Assembly (NCBI RefSeq): GCF_032854445.1
Contig: NC_088300.1
Location: 64,890,984-64,950,983, forward strand
DNA length: 60,000 bases
Direction: 5' to 3'
DNA from: Liolophura sinensis
Lineage: Eukaryota; Mollusca; Polyplacophora; Chitonida; Chitonidae
Position 1 is the stretch's first letter, and every line of letters begins with the position of its first letter. The notes below the pieces were generated by a model. It was given only the letters and a program-made list of their open reading frames with translations. It was not told the origin of the DNA and ran no database searches. Made by a program: the position numbers and the translations under genes. Of this stretch, positions 27,001 to 34,559 are shown one piece after another.

Positions 27001-27048
27001 AGGAACATCTGCGACAAGTGGCTCAGTCAGAGACTCAAGAAGCCATGA
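1..27048 (+). CDS. ZFYVE26: ZFYVE26 (spastizin), 3' 35 exons, 5'-partial
   Basis: This gene encodes the FYVE-finger protein spastizin, which in animals binds PI3P and works with spatacsin and AP-5 in late endosome/lysosome reformation, autophagy and cytokinesis. Exons visible: 1-97, 365-1263, 1848-1954, 2387-2486, 3002-3120, 3358-3477, 3894-4111, 4469-4554, 4941-5026, 5844-5944, 6449-6541, 7219-7402, 7893-8866, 9572-9805, 10368-10436, 11097-11279, 12315-12410, 12681-12837, 13438-13563, 14136-14329, 15167-15297, 16014-16248, 16690-16850, 18815-18991, 19251-19416, 20642-20737, 21013-21072, 21893-22039, 22897-23094, 24086-24342, 24700-24874, 25382-25441, 25740-25922, 26525-26575, 26878-27048. 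Every junction is GT/AG and the phase is continuous, giving about 2169 residues to a TGA stop. The vertebrate protein is about 2540 residues, so the N-terminal part lies upstream. Identity rests on the FYVE finger plus C-terminal blocks such as STKCGLDTSGVWAAWG and the alpha-helical end, both typical of this family. No frameshift or internal stop was seen in the joined frame. Confidence 0.95.
365..1263 (+). CDS. ZFYVE26: ZFYVE26 large exon of the N-terminal half
   Basis: This 899-nt exon is one of the two largest in the gene. It follows a TTTACAG acceptor and ends at ...GGFILHFI plus two bases before a GTCAGT donor. The product (MFNMDGSPEIAEVAFSALYS and onward) is helical, with a Ser/Pro-rich stretch near SASPKPSRERTSSESS that looks disordered. 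No catalytic motif is visible. In the family this region is alpha-solenoid scaffold. Confidence 0.9.
5206..5396. mobile_element. MITE family 1 copy
   Basis: The left end reads ACCATAATTTCTCAGATTTT followed by GCATATG, and the right end reads CAAAAAGTTTGAAGAATTAC. The interior shares the segment around TATCAGTCTACACAGAATAA with the copies at 31457 and 36099. It lies in the intron between ZFYVE26 exons 9 and 10. Confidence 0.65.
5552..5728. mobile_element. MITE family 1 copy, opposite orientation, shortened
   Basis: It starts TGTAGTTCTTCAACCTATTC and ends CATATGCGAAAAGGTTGAGG. The interior contains TTGGCCAATCCAACCAATGT, the reverse complement of a segment in the 31457 copy. It lies only 150 bp from the preceding copy in the same intron. 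Confidence 0.65.
7893..8866 (+). CDS. ZFYVE26: ZFYVE26 largest exon (central region)
   Basis: A 974-nt exon starts after a GTTTTAG acceptor at DSTGRKELPFLVKVQCF and ends phase 0 at ...MTELKIYDQ before GTGTGT. It encodes a charged, Ser-rich linker with an acidic patch (DDIEEHIEDDYF) followed by helical repeats containing CLAAILNQLFGSRDWKAVL. It sits between the N-terminal helical part and the exons that lead into the FYVE finger. Confidence 0.92.
10621..10995 (+). mobile_element. SINE family B copy with CATA tail
   Basis: The head GCTTTGGTGGCCTAATGGTT is tRNA-like, with a box B-like stretch at GGGATCAACCCTGGGTCG. The body contains TCGTCATATGACTGAAATAA and GTGAAACCCTAAGCA, ending in a (CATA)n run. 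It is close in structure to the copies at 11793 and 22473 but has a different head. It lies in the intron between exons 15 and 16 of ZFYVE26. Confidence 0.75.
11327..11590 (-). mobile_element. SINE family A copy
   Basis: On the plus strand it reads GATTGGTGTTTTACGCTGTA at its 3' side and ends TAACCACTAGGCCCACAGAG at its tRNA-like 5' side, so the element runs on the minus strand. It is nearly full length compared with 37168-37427 and lies in the intron between ZFYVE26 exons 16 and 17. Confidence 0.75.
11793..12148 (+). mobile_element. SINE family B, near full-length copy with CACT tail
   Basis: The tRNA-like head CACAGTTGGTAGAGCGTCCG is followed by a box B-like GATCAATCC. The body includes AAAAGAGGAAGTTGTAAC and TCGTCGTCATATGACTGAAA, ending in CAAGCACTCACTCACTCACT. 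About 355 bp, non-coding. It is in the same intron as the family A copy at 11327. Confidence 0.8.
12904..13120. mobile_element. MITE family 1 copy
   Basis: The ends are TTTTTCAACCTTTTTGCATG and GCGAAAAGGTTGAGGAATTA, inverted relative to each other. It shares GAAGGCATT and GGCCAGTCCAACCAATGT with the copy at 5552. It lies in the intron between ZFYVE26 exons 18 and 19. Confidence 0.7.
14136..15297 (+). CDS. ZFYVE26: ZFYVE26 FYVE zinc finger (two exons, 14136-14329 and 15167-15297)
   Basis: The two exons together encode a complete FYVE domain, the PI3P-binding zinc finger that targets the protein to endosomal membranes. All signature elements are present: WxxD as WVPD, the basic R-R-H-H-C-R motif in FNRRHHCRRCG, and the RVC-type motif as RVVC. 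Eight cysteines are in canonical spacing (residues 1404, 1407, 1421, 1424, 1429, 1432, 1447 and 1450 of the visible protein) and would bind two zinc ions. The intron splits the domain in phase 0 exactly between IERFSM and FNRRHHC. The first exon opens with a Ser/Pro-rich linker (SPNRRAFSPPSSKSPLAK). Confidence 0.97.
16690..16850 (+). CDS. ZFYVE26: ZFYVE26 exon 23 (seed of the 102-bp donor array)
   Basis: This 161-nt exon follows a TTCCCACAG acceptor and encodes APSASLCISILSMMSSQSK and onward to PEVDYSLVI plus two bases. The phase-2 end joins to S-IMKHLLFRAKM in the exon at 18815. The last 92 or so bases of this exon plus the first ten or so of its intron form the unit that is tandemly repeated immediately downstream. 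Only splicing from the authentic donor at 16851 keeps the reading frame open, because each donor contains an in-frame TAA. Confidence 0.93.
16851..18345 (+). repeat. Tandem array of exon 23 3' end plus splice donor (about 102-bp unit, about 15 extra copies)
   Basis: Units begin at the GTTACAGCTGTGTGATGAG motif near 16862, 16963, 17064, 17168, 17270, 17371, 17471, 17573, 17675, 17777, 17878, 17979, 18083, 18184 and 18265, after the parental copy in the exon at 16762. Each unit carries the exon segment that encodes LQLCDELSKTLRPIAPGVPN through YSLVI, then a donor. Most donors are intact GGTAAGC; variants are GGTAAAC, GGTATGC and a destroyed AGATAAGC. The last copy (18265-18345) is diverged and has no donor. 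Units 2-4 and 5-7 share ordered variants, so a three-unit block of about 306 bp was itself duplicated. The array lies wholly in the intron between exons 23 and 24. Confidence 0.95.
18464..18560 (+). mobile_element. SINE family A, 5' tRNA-like head fragment
   Basis: The sequence GGCCTCTGTGGCCGAGGTGG is a tRNA-like box A region, followed by a box B-like GAGTTCAAGTCCAGCTC. It matches the head of the full copy at 37168-37427 in the opposite orientation. The element is 3'-truncated. It sits directly downstream of the exon 23 array, still inside the intron. Confidence 0.65.
18815..19416 (+). CDS. ZFYVE26: ZFYVE26 exons 24-25 (18815-18991, 19251-19416)
   Basis: These exons encode the block just C-terminal to the exon 23 region: IMKHLLFRAKMIYIQSGEAQ and onward, then RLRDRLIEDERLPLAMDVST and CGLDTSGVWAAWGMACLQ. 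The STKCGLD-GVWAAWG block is among the best conserved parts of spastizin and was used to fix the gene identity. The junction phases are 2 and 2, and the second exon ends in phase 0 before GTAAGC. Confidence 0.95.
19557..19930 (+). repeat. Minisatellite, about 46-bp unit, 8 copies
   Basis: Eight near-identical units contain CAGATTAGAGAGTAGCACC followed by AGAGCAGTGATGACAGTGTG. Variation is limited to GTAGC/GAAGC and CTACAGA/TTGACAGA, so the array is young or homogenised. It lies in the intron between ZFYVE26 exons 25 and 26 and, unlike the other arrays in this gene, contains no exon sequence. Confidence 0.95.
21521..21662. mobile_element. Possible short inverted-repeat element
   Basis: GGTTTCATGAAGCATGAATA at one side and AAGTGAGGTTCATGAAGCTC at the other are roughly inverted around a 140-bp segment rich in TTAGC/GCTAA motifs. 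It lies in the intron between ZFYVE26 exons 27 and 28. Confidence 0.4.
22473..22816 (+). mobile_element. SINE family B copy with CACT tail
   Basis: The head GATAACACGGTTGGTAGAGC, body AAAAGAGGAAGTTGTAACTG and TCGTCGTCATATGACTGAAA, and tail CACTCACTTACTCACT match the 11793 copy, with scattered substitutions and a short deletion. It lies in the intron just upstream of ZFYVE26 exon 29. Confidence 0.8.
22897..23094 (+). CDS. ZFYVE26: ZFYVE26 exon 29 (seed of the 61-bp donor array)
   Basis: This 198-nt, phase 0/0 exon encodes KCSTEVFVDGLLMPSLIQED and onward to LMHVLYQVQIFMK, a block conserved in spastizin. It continues in phase with DYIRAALNCITYFYQRGART in the exon at 24086. The last 55 or so bases plus the donor are repeated behind it. 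Confidence 0.95.
23095..23550 (+). repeat. Tandem array of exon 29 3' end plus splice donor (61-bp unit, 7 full and 1 partial extra copies)
   Basis: Each unit begins CCTGATAAGGTCTAAACTTA, continues through TGCACGTCCTCTACCAAGTC and ends ATTCATGAAGGTAACA, so it contains the exon segment encoding KLMHVLYQVQIFMK and its GGTAAC donor. Copies start near 23101, 23162, 23223, 23284, 23345, 23406, 23467 and 23528 (truncated). One donor is GGTATC; the others are unchanged. The unit length is not a multiple of three. Near-identity between units suggests recent expansion or ongoing homogenisation. Confidence 0.95.
24086..27048 (+). CDS. ZFYVE26: ZFYVE26 C-terminal exons 30-35
   Basis: The six exons (24086-24342, 24700-24874, 25382-25441, 25740-25922, 26525-26575, 26878-27048) encode the C-terminal helical region: DYIRAALNCITYFYQRGART, then YLKSVIIQIEVTKYMEKSM, FGNAKVRADVVTM, VLMVGEDLLTSFDLSMKI, AKEVDGLIKLLRLDSNK and INAMILVGKLKSAYLLAVKS, ending in NICDKWLSQRLKKP and a TGA. 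These blocks follow the order known for spastizin, where this part is implicated in partner binding. The exon at 24086 contains a Ser/Pro-rich insertion (SYSSSSPKPSWSDGHSLESS) that may be disordered. Confidence 0.95.
24457..24562 (-). mobile_element. SINE family A, 3' fragment
   Basis: On the plus strand, TTATTTATTTGATTGGTGTT through GACGGCGGCCAGCATTGTG corresponds to the 3' end of family A in reverse. A second short tail-like remnant (CGCCAATCAAATAAATAAA) follows at about 24578-24597. It lies in the intron after ZFYVE26 exon 30. Confidence 0.65.
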
Positions 27049-27450
27049 GGGATGAGGGTGAGAGGACAGAGGTTGTTAAGGAACATCTGCTACAAGTGGC
27101 TCAGTGAGGGATTCAAGGTGCTCTGGGGGGTGAGGGAATGAGGATCAGAAGGGTACACAGAGCTCAGTTAGGAACATCTGCGACAAGTGGCTCTGTCAGA
27201 GACTGAAGAAGCCATGAGGGATGAGTGTGAGAGGACAGAGGTCATTAAGGAACATCTGCTACAAGTGGCTCAGTCAAAGATTCAAGATGCTCTGAGGGGT
27301 GAGGGAGTGAGGATCAGGGGAATGGACAGAGCTCAGTGAGGAACATCTTTGACAAGTGGCTCAGAGACTCAAGCCCTGAGAGGCGAGAGAGTGAGGATCA
27401 GGGAAGCGGGCAGAGCTCAGTGAGGAACATCTGTAACAGATGGCTGAGTC
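26985..27450 (+). repeat. Tandem repeat derived from the ZFYVE26 terminal exon and continuing into the 3' UTR
   Basis: The coding segment GAACATCTGCGACAAGTGGC plus the region around the stop recurs about six times downstream in two alternating variants (CTGCGACAAG and CTGCTACAAG), giving an approximately 80-bp monomer and 165-bp dimer. Copies are seen near 27000, 27082, 27170, 27250, 27340 and 27420. They are more diverged than the other two exon-derived arrays. The first copy is coding and carries the authentic TGA; all others lie after the stop. Confidence 0.85.
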
Positions 27451-27454
27451 AGAA

Positions 27455-27990
27455 AATCAAACTACAGAAGTCATGGCCAGCTCAGATGTTACTACAGATG
27501 TCATAATTGGCCGACGAGGAACTGCAAGAGTTATAGCTGAATGAAGTGGAACCACAGAAATCATAGCCGGTTGAAACAGAACTACAAAAGTCATAGCCAG
27601 CTGAGACAGAACTACAGAAGTCATAGCTGGCTGAGATGGAACTGCAGAAATCATAGCTGGTTGAGACAGAACTACAGAAATCATAGCCGGCTGAGACAGA
27701 ACTACAGAAGTCATAACTGGTTGAGACAGAACTACAGAAGTCATAACTGGCTGACGTAGAACTACAAAGATCAAAGCTGGATGAGATGGAACTACTGAAA
27801 TCATAGCTGGTTGGGACAGAACTACAAAAGTCATTCAGGCTGAGGTAGAACATCAAAAATCATAACTGGCTGACGTAGAACTACAAAGATCAAAGCTGGA
27901 TGAGATGGAAATACAGAAATCAAAGCAGGCTGAGGTGAACCTATAGGAGTCATAATTGAGGTGAAACTACAGATGTCATGGCTGAGGTGA
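27455..27990 (+). repeat. Minisatellite, about 30-bp unit, in the ZFYVE26 3' UTR
   Basis: About 16 imperfect units are built on GAACTACAGAAGTCATAGCT followed by GGCTGAGACA. The period near 30 bp leaves all reading frames open on both strands, so spurious ORFs appear. It abuts the terminal-exon array at 26985-27450 and probably forms part of the 3' UTR. Confidence 0.9.
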
Positions 27991-28944
27991 AATTACAGAA
28001 AAACAGTTTCTCAAAAGTGAAAACGACATGTACATTAGCTGACAAATGGAGTGTAGATTGTACATTAATCCTTAGTACCAATTCACTGTACCAAATTTAG
28101 TATATGTAATGGGCACTATAAAAGTCGACATACAGGTACATTTTTCACACTAGTGTTGATAAGTTCCTAAAGCTCTGGTATACACTAAAACCATTTGACA
28201 TATGTTAAATTAGTTTGTATTATTTCCTTATCATTTTATGATGTTAAAAATTTTCATTCAGTGCCAAGTAAGATTTCTAATAGTCTTAAGTTTTCTTTGG
28301 CTCAACATGACACTGCATAATAATCTACACCAGCTTTGGCTTCTGTGACATTGAAAATTCATCTGTTCGTTGCGAGTAGTACGGAATAACCGCATGTTCA
28401 TACTAGTCAAGTGGTTTAAATATCATGTGCTGCCAAATGCCATTCTTCTAGTATCAAAGTTTTATGGTCTTATCCCTACACTCTCATTGATTATGCAAAC
28501 ATACATGTACCTACTCTAATTCTTCTGAAATTCGGGACAGATATTAGTAGTGTGATGTTACATTTCTTTACCAGCCTTTTGGAAAAGTAAAGATTTGAGT
28601 ATGTTGTTTCGTTAGATGGTCTAACCATGCGAGAAAAAAGAAACCCAATATTCCTGCTACAATTACATGTATACTGGCTAAAATGAGCAGACCGGGTGTC
28701 CCAGATTGTAGAAGAAATAGGGTATTTATACTTATATTTTTATCAGAAATTCTATGTATGAGCTGAAACAGTGTTATTTGTAAATATGATGCCAGATAAC
28801 ATGTATGTACATTCATTGTGTAAACTTCCACGAATACTACAATATAGGATATTTTTATTTCATCCCTAAACATTGAAGTGCTGTTACTATGACAACAGAG
28901 TAAATATGACACTACTTACATATATTTATAAGATATCACTGTAC

Positions 28945-28950
28945 AATAAA
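28945..28950 (+). promoter_or_regulatory. Candidate poly(A) signal for ZFYVE26
   Basis: This is the first canonical AATAAA found on the plus strand after the stop codon at 27048. If used, it gives a 3' UTR of about 1.9 kb that would contain both downstream tandem arrays. Non-canonical signals closer to the stop cannot be excluded. Confidence 0.3.
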
Positions 28951-29474
28951 ACATCACACTCAACCTATCTTTAAAATGTATTATGCTCTTGTATCCATTT
29001 CACTAGTATATAAAATGTATATTTGTACATATTTTGCAGAGTAATGGTTCGTTGGTTTTGTTTTGTTAATGGGATCAGTTGGTTTTGTTTTTGTTTAGAT
29101 AGGCCATTGAAAGCATTTTTGTCTTGCACAGATGTTTTGGAAGTATATAGAAGATTGTACCTGTTGTCGTCCATTTTGTATGAATTGCATGCATTTTATC
29201 CAGTTATGTATCCTGAGGCATTCCACATTATCAGAGATATATTTGCTGGCAATTTACATTTTATGTGTACAATATTTCCTCTATTAATGTTAACATTAAA
29301 TTGTAGAGGCCATATTCCTTGGTTTTCTGACAGAGCTTCTTTCAACATTTTGTGTTGAACAGTTTAGGAAATAAATTCAGCATGTAAGTGACATACTGGG
29401 TAATGCTTGATGGGACAAATGTTTGGTACCTTATATTAAGTTGCATATTAAATAGTAAATGGGACTCGGGAGAC

Positions 29475-29612
29475 CCAGTTGTTCAGAAGTGTATCCGCAA
29501 TTAAGCTCTGTATTAACCTTAGTCTGGGCTTAAGTGCCATTAGTATTGTATTAGGCCAAGGAAGGTATTATGATTTAAACCTGGCTTAACTTTTAATACA
29601 GTTTTGAACAAA
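29475..29612. mobile_element. Possible short inverted-repeat element
   Basis: AGTTGTTCAGAAGTGTATCC and AATACAGTTTTGAACAAACA form imperfect inverted ends around about 140 bp. It is non-coding. No second copy was recognised in the window. Confidence 0.4.
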
Positions 29613-31456
29613 CAGTCAGGAGAACATTTGCAAAGTATAAAACTATTCCTTTGGACAATGTTGTTTGTACATGTCTTGTCTTAGTTTTTGCTTTGTTTTT
29701 TTGGGGGGCATTACGGGTATTGTCACTCACTTCGAAAACTGATGTCAGTATGAGCTAATTTATAATCGCTTTCACATTTACTTTTCAGAACAAAGAAGGA
29801 GGATGAATGTTATAATCAAGCTGTCATAGACTATACTGTAAGATAAACAATAACAAAGGGGTAAATATAACAAAACAGACACCTGCTACCTTTATCTAAA
29901 TAGGTGTGCATTATTTTTATTAGAGCTTCATTGTACTTACTACATTTACATGTACTTCCAGTGATGATCATTCATTCTTAAGTGTTTAAACAATTAAATG
30001 CATATCTTTTTTCAGGCAAAAATGATTTAAATGACAATAAAATATTTAAAATACCAGTGCAGAGTAGCTTTCAGGTATATTACATGTGTATTTCTCTGGT
30101 TACTTTTTCAGCAATTCCACATTAAAGGCAGAGGTCCTTAATTGTCACAGATCATAGTACTTTGACTTGGAAGCACATGCTCATATCCACCTAAAGTGGG
30201 TTTTCTTGCAGTTTTTTATGAGAAAGTTTGTCAGGTACCTCATTAAAGGAATCGGTTTCCCTCCTTTTCTACCTGGGTTTCTCCACTCAAAAATCCGACC
30301 ACAATCTGAAGCAGTGATTTAACCGTCCATGGCTTGATGCCACTTCAGCAACATTTCTTCCAATTGAGTACAAAGTAAAAACCCAGTCAAAACAAGTGGA
30401 AATTTGCAATAGCTGTGCTATTCAACAAAAAGTTGATGTCATCGTGCATCCAGGGCCATTGTTAAATGAATGTCCTGTTTAATAGACAAGAGCTTATAGA
30501 GCAGTGTGTCACAGCTGAAACCCAAAGTATTACATATAGTACATATATCCTGGGTTGCACACCATTACAGATCTGATACATCTTTAGATGGCTTCTGCTT
30601 TAGCATATTAGCACCAGCATTTTGGTCTCAGAACATCTTAGATATAGCTGTACAATGTAAAAATGGACAGATTTCTCTGCAGGACTGAACTATAAATGCC
30701 AACACAATCAAAACAAGATAAAAGCTATAGCATAGTACAAAGTTTATTTCACTGTTTAAGTCTGGTCACAGTCTATAAACTTACCTTTTTAATTTTTCAT
30801 ACAAACACAGGTATGAACTTAACTGAGGTAAAGATGGGTCCAAAGTGCATAACCAAACTACCCGATATCTACCTATCTACCTACACGTACGTATTTAGGA
30901 ACAGTTAAATATGTGTAAGCATATTACCACCTGCTTTGAAACAGTTCAGATTACATATACACGGATTTGTTCACTATCAGTATACATGTATAGCATTAAT
31001 TTCAAAGCCGCGTAAACATTATATACACTGGGAAGTATTGCCATAGTGTACAGGAGTAATCGAATACTTTAGCATCTTGCATGTGTAAGACAGGCCTTCA
31101 GTATTATTAAATACTTTTCGGTGGGAACAGTTGAGAGAGAGAAAGCGTTTGTCTTGTTCAGAAAGCCAACATTATTTTTGTATTCAATCCATATACGAAA
31201 TATCCACCTTCCCCAAAGTGCAATAGCTATGGTAAATTAGAATTCAAAATGGTCTATAAGTTCCTGGAAAATGTGTCGTCATGAGCTTTGGTATCCAAAG
31301 CCTGCTGCAAAACTACAACATTGCCCTTTATCTGCTCTGAAGTAAAAAGTTGGCTGGTAACCATCAGAGCATCTGTAGTGCTTTCATTGCCTGTATATAC
31401 GTATATTTTGCCTCATGACATTGCCTTTAACATTGTGACACTTAATGCAAACTACC

Positions 31457-31614
31457 CTAATAACTCAACCTGTTCGCATGTGCGAAAGTTACATTGGTTG
31501 GATTGGCCAATTTCAGAAAGTATAATGTTATAAGTCTACACAAAATAATGCTTTCAGAATAGGATTGAATGAAACACCTTGCAAACATGCAAAAAGGTTG
31601 AGGAATTACAGTAC
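31457..31614. mobile_element. MITE family 1 copy, internally deleted
   Basis: The left end is TAACTCAACCTGTTCGCATG and the right end is CAAAAAGGTTGAGGAATTAC. Part of the interior is missing compared with 36099-36314. It lies between ZFYVE26 and GTPBP2 or within a long GTPBP2 3' UTR. Confidence 0.65.
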
Positions 31615-32374
31615 CCACCCCCACCCCCCCCACCCCCAACAGATTACAGTATTTTACCTAAAGTTTAGCATTTTTCAAGTGACATTTCACCAGATTTTGC
31701 TTTGTTCTTTCACTTTTTATGGTCCTTTAAGATTCTTTTGTGTAAATTTAATATCTGCTGGCATCAAAACTATCATTTTAAGGTCTTTACTGGCTTCTGA
31801 AAGTGCTTTTCCACATACCAAATTTTAGGTAAAATACAGCAACTGTATAAAGTGTTACAATCAAATTCAAAACAAAAATCACAGTATCACAAGCATGCTT
31901 TATTGCAAGATCAGTTCATATGGATTTTTGTTTTTAAAAACCCATTTGAATTAACTGGATCCAAGTTTTAACAGAAATGGAACAACATACACAAAAGTAT
32001 TATTTTCTTAATCCTCAACTTTCAGAAATTTTTTGGAGGACTTTTTTCTTTTTCAACTTTTTTATACATCAGATCTACAGAACTGGTAATAAAATTTCAT
32101 TAAAATGAATATCTAAAGATAAAATAAAGATATACCATACGGGAGCTGATAAAAATTCATTCCAAATGAGACATTTAAGTCTGTTCAACTGTTAACTACT
32201 GATTTCAAAAAAAAATGTTAAAATACCAACACAAATCATGAAGGTGCCACAGTTGCAATATTATGGACAAACGATCTAAGAATTCTTACTCAAGACAATA
32301 AAACAAGCTATCATTTGAAAAGGTTCTGCTTGAAATTTATGCATTGAATGAATAGTTGTCTTTATACAATATGC

Positions 32375-32470
32375 TTCCTCCCACCATAACGCTGGCTGCC
32401 ATTGTATAAGTGAAATATTCTTCATTACGCGTAAAACACCAATCAAATAAATAAAATAAAAATACACTAT
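32375..32470 (+). mobile_element. SINE family A, 3' fragment
   Basis: Only the last part remains: CTCCCACCATAACGCTGGCT through CGTAAAACACCAATCAAATA and an AAATAAA tail. Confidence 0.7.
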
Positions 32471-34397
32471 GCACACATTGTAGGATAAACATACACAATT
32501 TTCACCTAAATATATTCAAATGACAATGTAAGCTGTGTCATTGCCAATTCATGCATTGAAAGAAAAATTTCTTCAAATTTCTTTTTAAAACGTGTGGATT
32601 CAGCTTTTTTGGAAGCCTTATCAGCATAACTACAAGCGCTGTACATCATACATGTGATTTCTTTAAAAAGTATGCAGAGACTATTTACACAAATCTATAA
32701 CAACAAATGTACAATGTGCGGATACAATTTAACCCATCACTCTATGAAATAACTTCAAACAATGTGATATTTATGTTATCAAATACATGTATTAACATAA
32801 ACAAAAACTTTCAACAGAGAAATGAAAGTGGTCATAAGTATATCTTATTATATAAAATCTCAAGAAGTTATTAAAAAAAAAAAAGGAAACAAGGTAAAAC
32901 TACATGATAGGAATAAAACAAGCAAGGCTTTTCCCCAGTCATGCATCTATTAACTACCCATCTGCTGAAAGTCCCTGTATCATCAGCTTTACCAACAGGC
33001 AACATTATTTACATTTCTTTTTGTACCCATAATATCTGCATAGACCCAACAAAACATACATGTATTTCAATACAAGTTAAACCTGGATGTAATCCTAAAA
33101 CAAAAACATTAATCACTGCAAACAAAACTTTGAACAGGCCTATGAAACAGTCTGCGTGGCCACCCGCCCGCCTCCCCGCCCACAAAATGAAAATTGAACA
33201 AACGTTTACAGATTAATATATTACATGTGCATGTCTTTTTACTGCAAAAAAAAAAAAACAACAAAAAAGACATTTCTCTACCACTTATACTATAATGCAT
33301 TTAATGCATACATAAAGCAGTAACTGAACAAATCGTCATTCAAAGAAGATACATAAGACTATACTAGCTGATAAGCAAACGATAATATAATGCAATACAT
33401 GTAAAATATTATCATAAGTTAAATCTAGGATTTATTATTCAACATAGGACCTAGGAGGGCTGTATAGATCTATGCCATTAATCAGAAAAATGCTGCCAAT
33501 ACGTGAAATTGGAACATGCAAAAAAACTATACACCAATACATATACATGTATCATTTACACATTGTCAGCTGATAAATACTGACCCTTGAACCCTTTAGT
33601 GTGAGTGTCCCACACAAAACTTGTATCTGCAAAACCACATCTTTATTCTCTCAAGCTGCAATCTATTTCCTTACCAATAAAAATTTGTAACCTCCAATAA
33701 CATATCTCTATATTTTCATTCCACTCAAATTATTTTTTTTTTAACCTTGACAAGCATACAGATGATTCTTTTTTGAAATCATCATACCTGTATTTCAGAA
33801 CAGCAAAGTTCATTTCCATCACAACAAACAAAGCTATGGCATCATTAAAAATATGTTTACTGAGCAGAACTCAACTGACAGTAAAAAAAAAACAGCCCTA
33901 CTCTTTAAGTTTTGACAGAACTTTTATTTTCCTATAATTTCATTTTCATGTTAATTCCTTTAAAATTCTTTTTCATTTGCCAATAAAAAAAACCAAACAA
34001 ACATATTTTCCTACCAATCAACCATATTTACCTGGTAAGATCACCCAACAATGAATTTTTTAAGATCAGCCCTACATGTATGTTGATACACATATCCACT
34101 GACACAGCTTGTATACAGGGCCTAGAAAAATCATTAAAACAGATCACTTTGTAAGTTTACAAAAACACCGGACCATCACTCACAAAAATTATTACCTACT
34201 ACAGCAGTCCAAGGTATAACACTCCTAAACTATATGTAGACTGATATAGCTCAGACTATTAAAAAATATAAACACAGGGCCCTAGAAATAACAAATCGAA
34301 TAAGCTTTCAAAAACACTGGACAATCTCTAACATAAACCGATATATGTATCTATTACAATGGCCTTTCTAAACTAGATGATTGTATAGTGCTTACAT

Positions 34398-34559
34398 CTA
34401 CACAGCCTTTCTAGATCCATATGGGGAGATTTGTAGAACCTCTCCCATCCCTTTAGTCCTGCCCTCCCTGAAGACAAGCCGAGCCCCTGGGCGGATGTAT
34501 TCAGGCTGTTTGATCAGGCGGAATGTCACCACCGCTCTCTCATTCGTCTTTATACTCTT
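34398..34559 (-). CDS. GTPBP2: GTPBP2 terminal exon
   Basis: Fifty-three codons plus TAG encode [20 protein letters not shown] and onward, including [20 protein letters not shown], the conserved last beta-barrel segment. It follows a TGTTACAG acceptor. The preceding intron (34560-36507) holds the 180-bp satellite and a MITE. Confidence 0.93.
   Translation of the reverse strand, partial: KSIKTNERAVVTFRLIKQPEYIRPGARLVFREGRTKGMGEVLQISPYGSRKAV

Larger units (their letters stand above)
27991..34397. other. Gene-poor DNA between the convergent ZFYVE26 and GTPBP2 3' ends
   Basis: No ORF here has splice-site, codon or homology support. The stretch is AT-rich and probably contains the two 3' UTRs. 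Recognisable items are a possible short inverted-repeat element at 29475-29612, a MITE copy at 31457-31614 and a 5'-truncated SINE A at 32375-32470. TACATGTA motifs are frequent. Confidence 0.6.

Noticed and set aside
27457-27856. Two overlapping minus-strand frames of about 125 codons with repetitive Ser/Val/Tyr content
   Set aside because: Both are translations of the 30-bp minisatellite, in different frames. A unit of 30 bp keeps several frames open without selection.
29023-29358. 111-codon plus-strand frame in the intergenic region
   Set aside because: Phe/Leu-rich translation of AT-rich DNA, with no conserved motif and no flanking exon signals.
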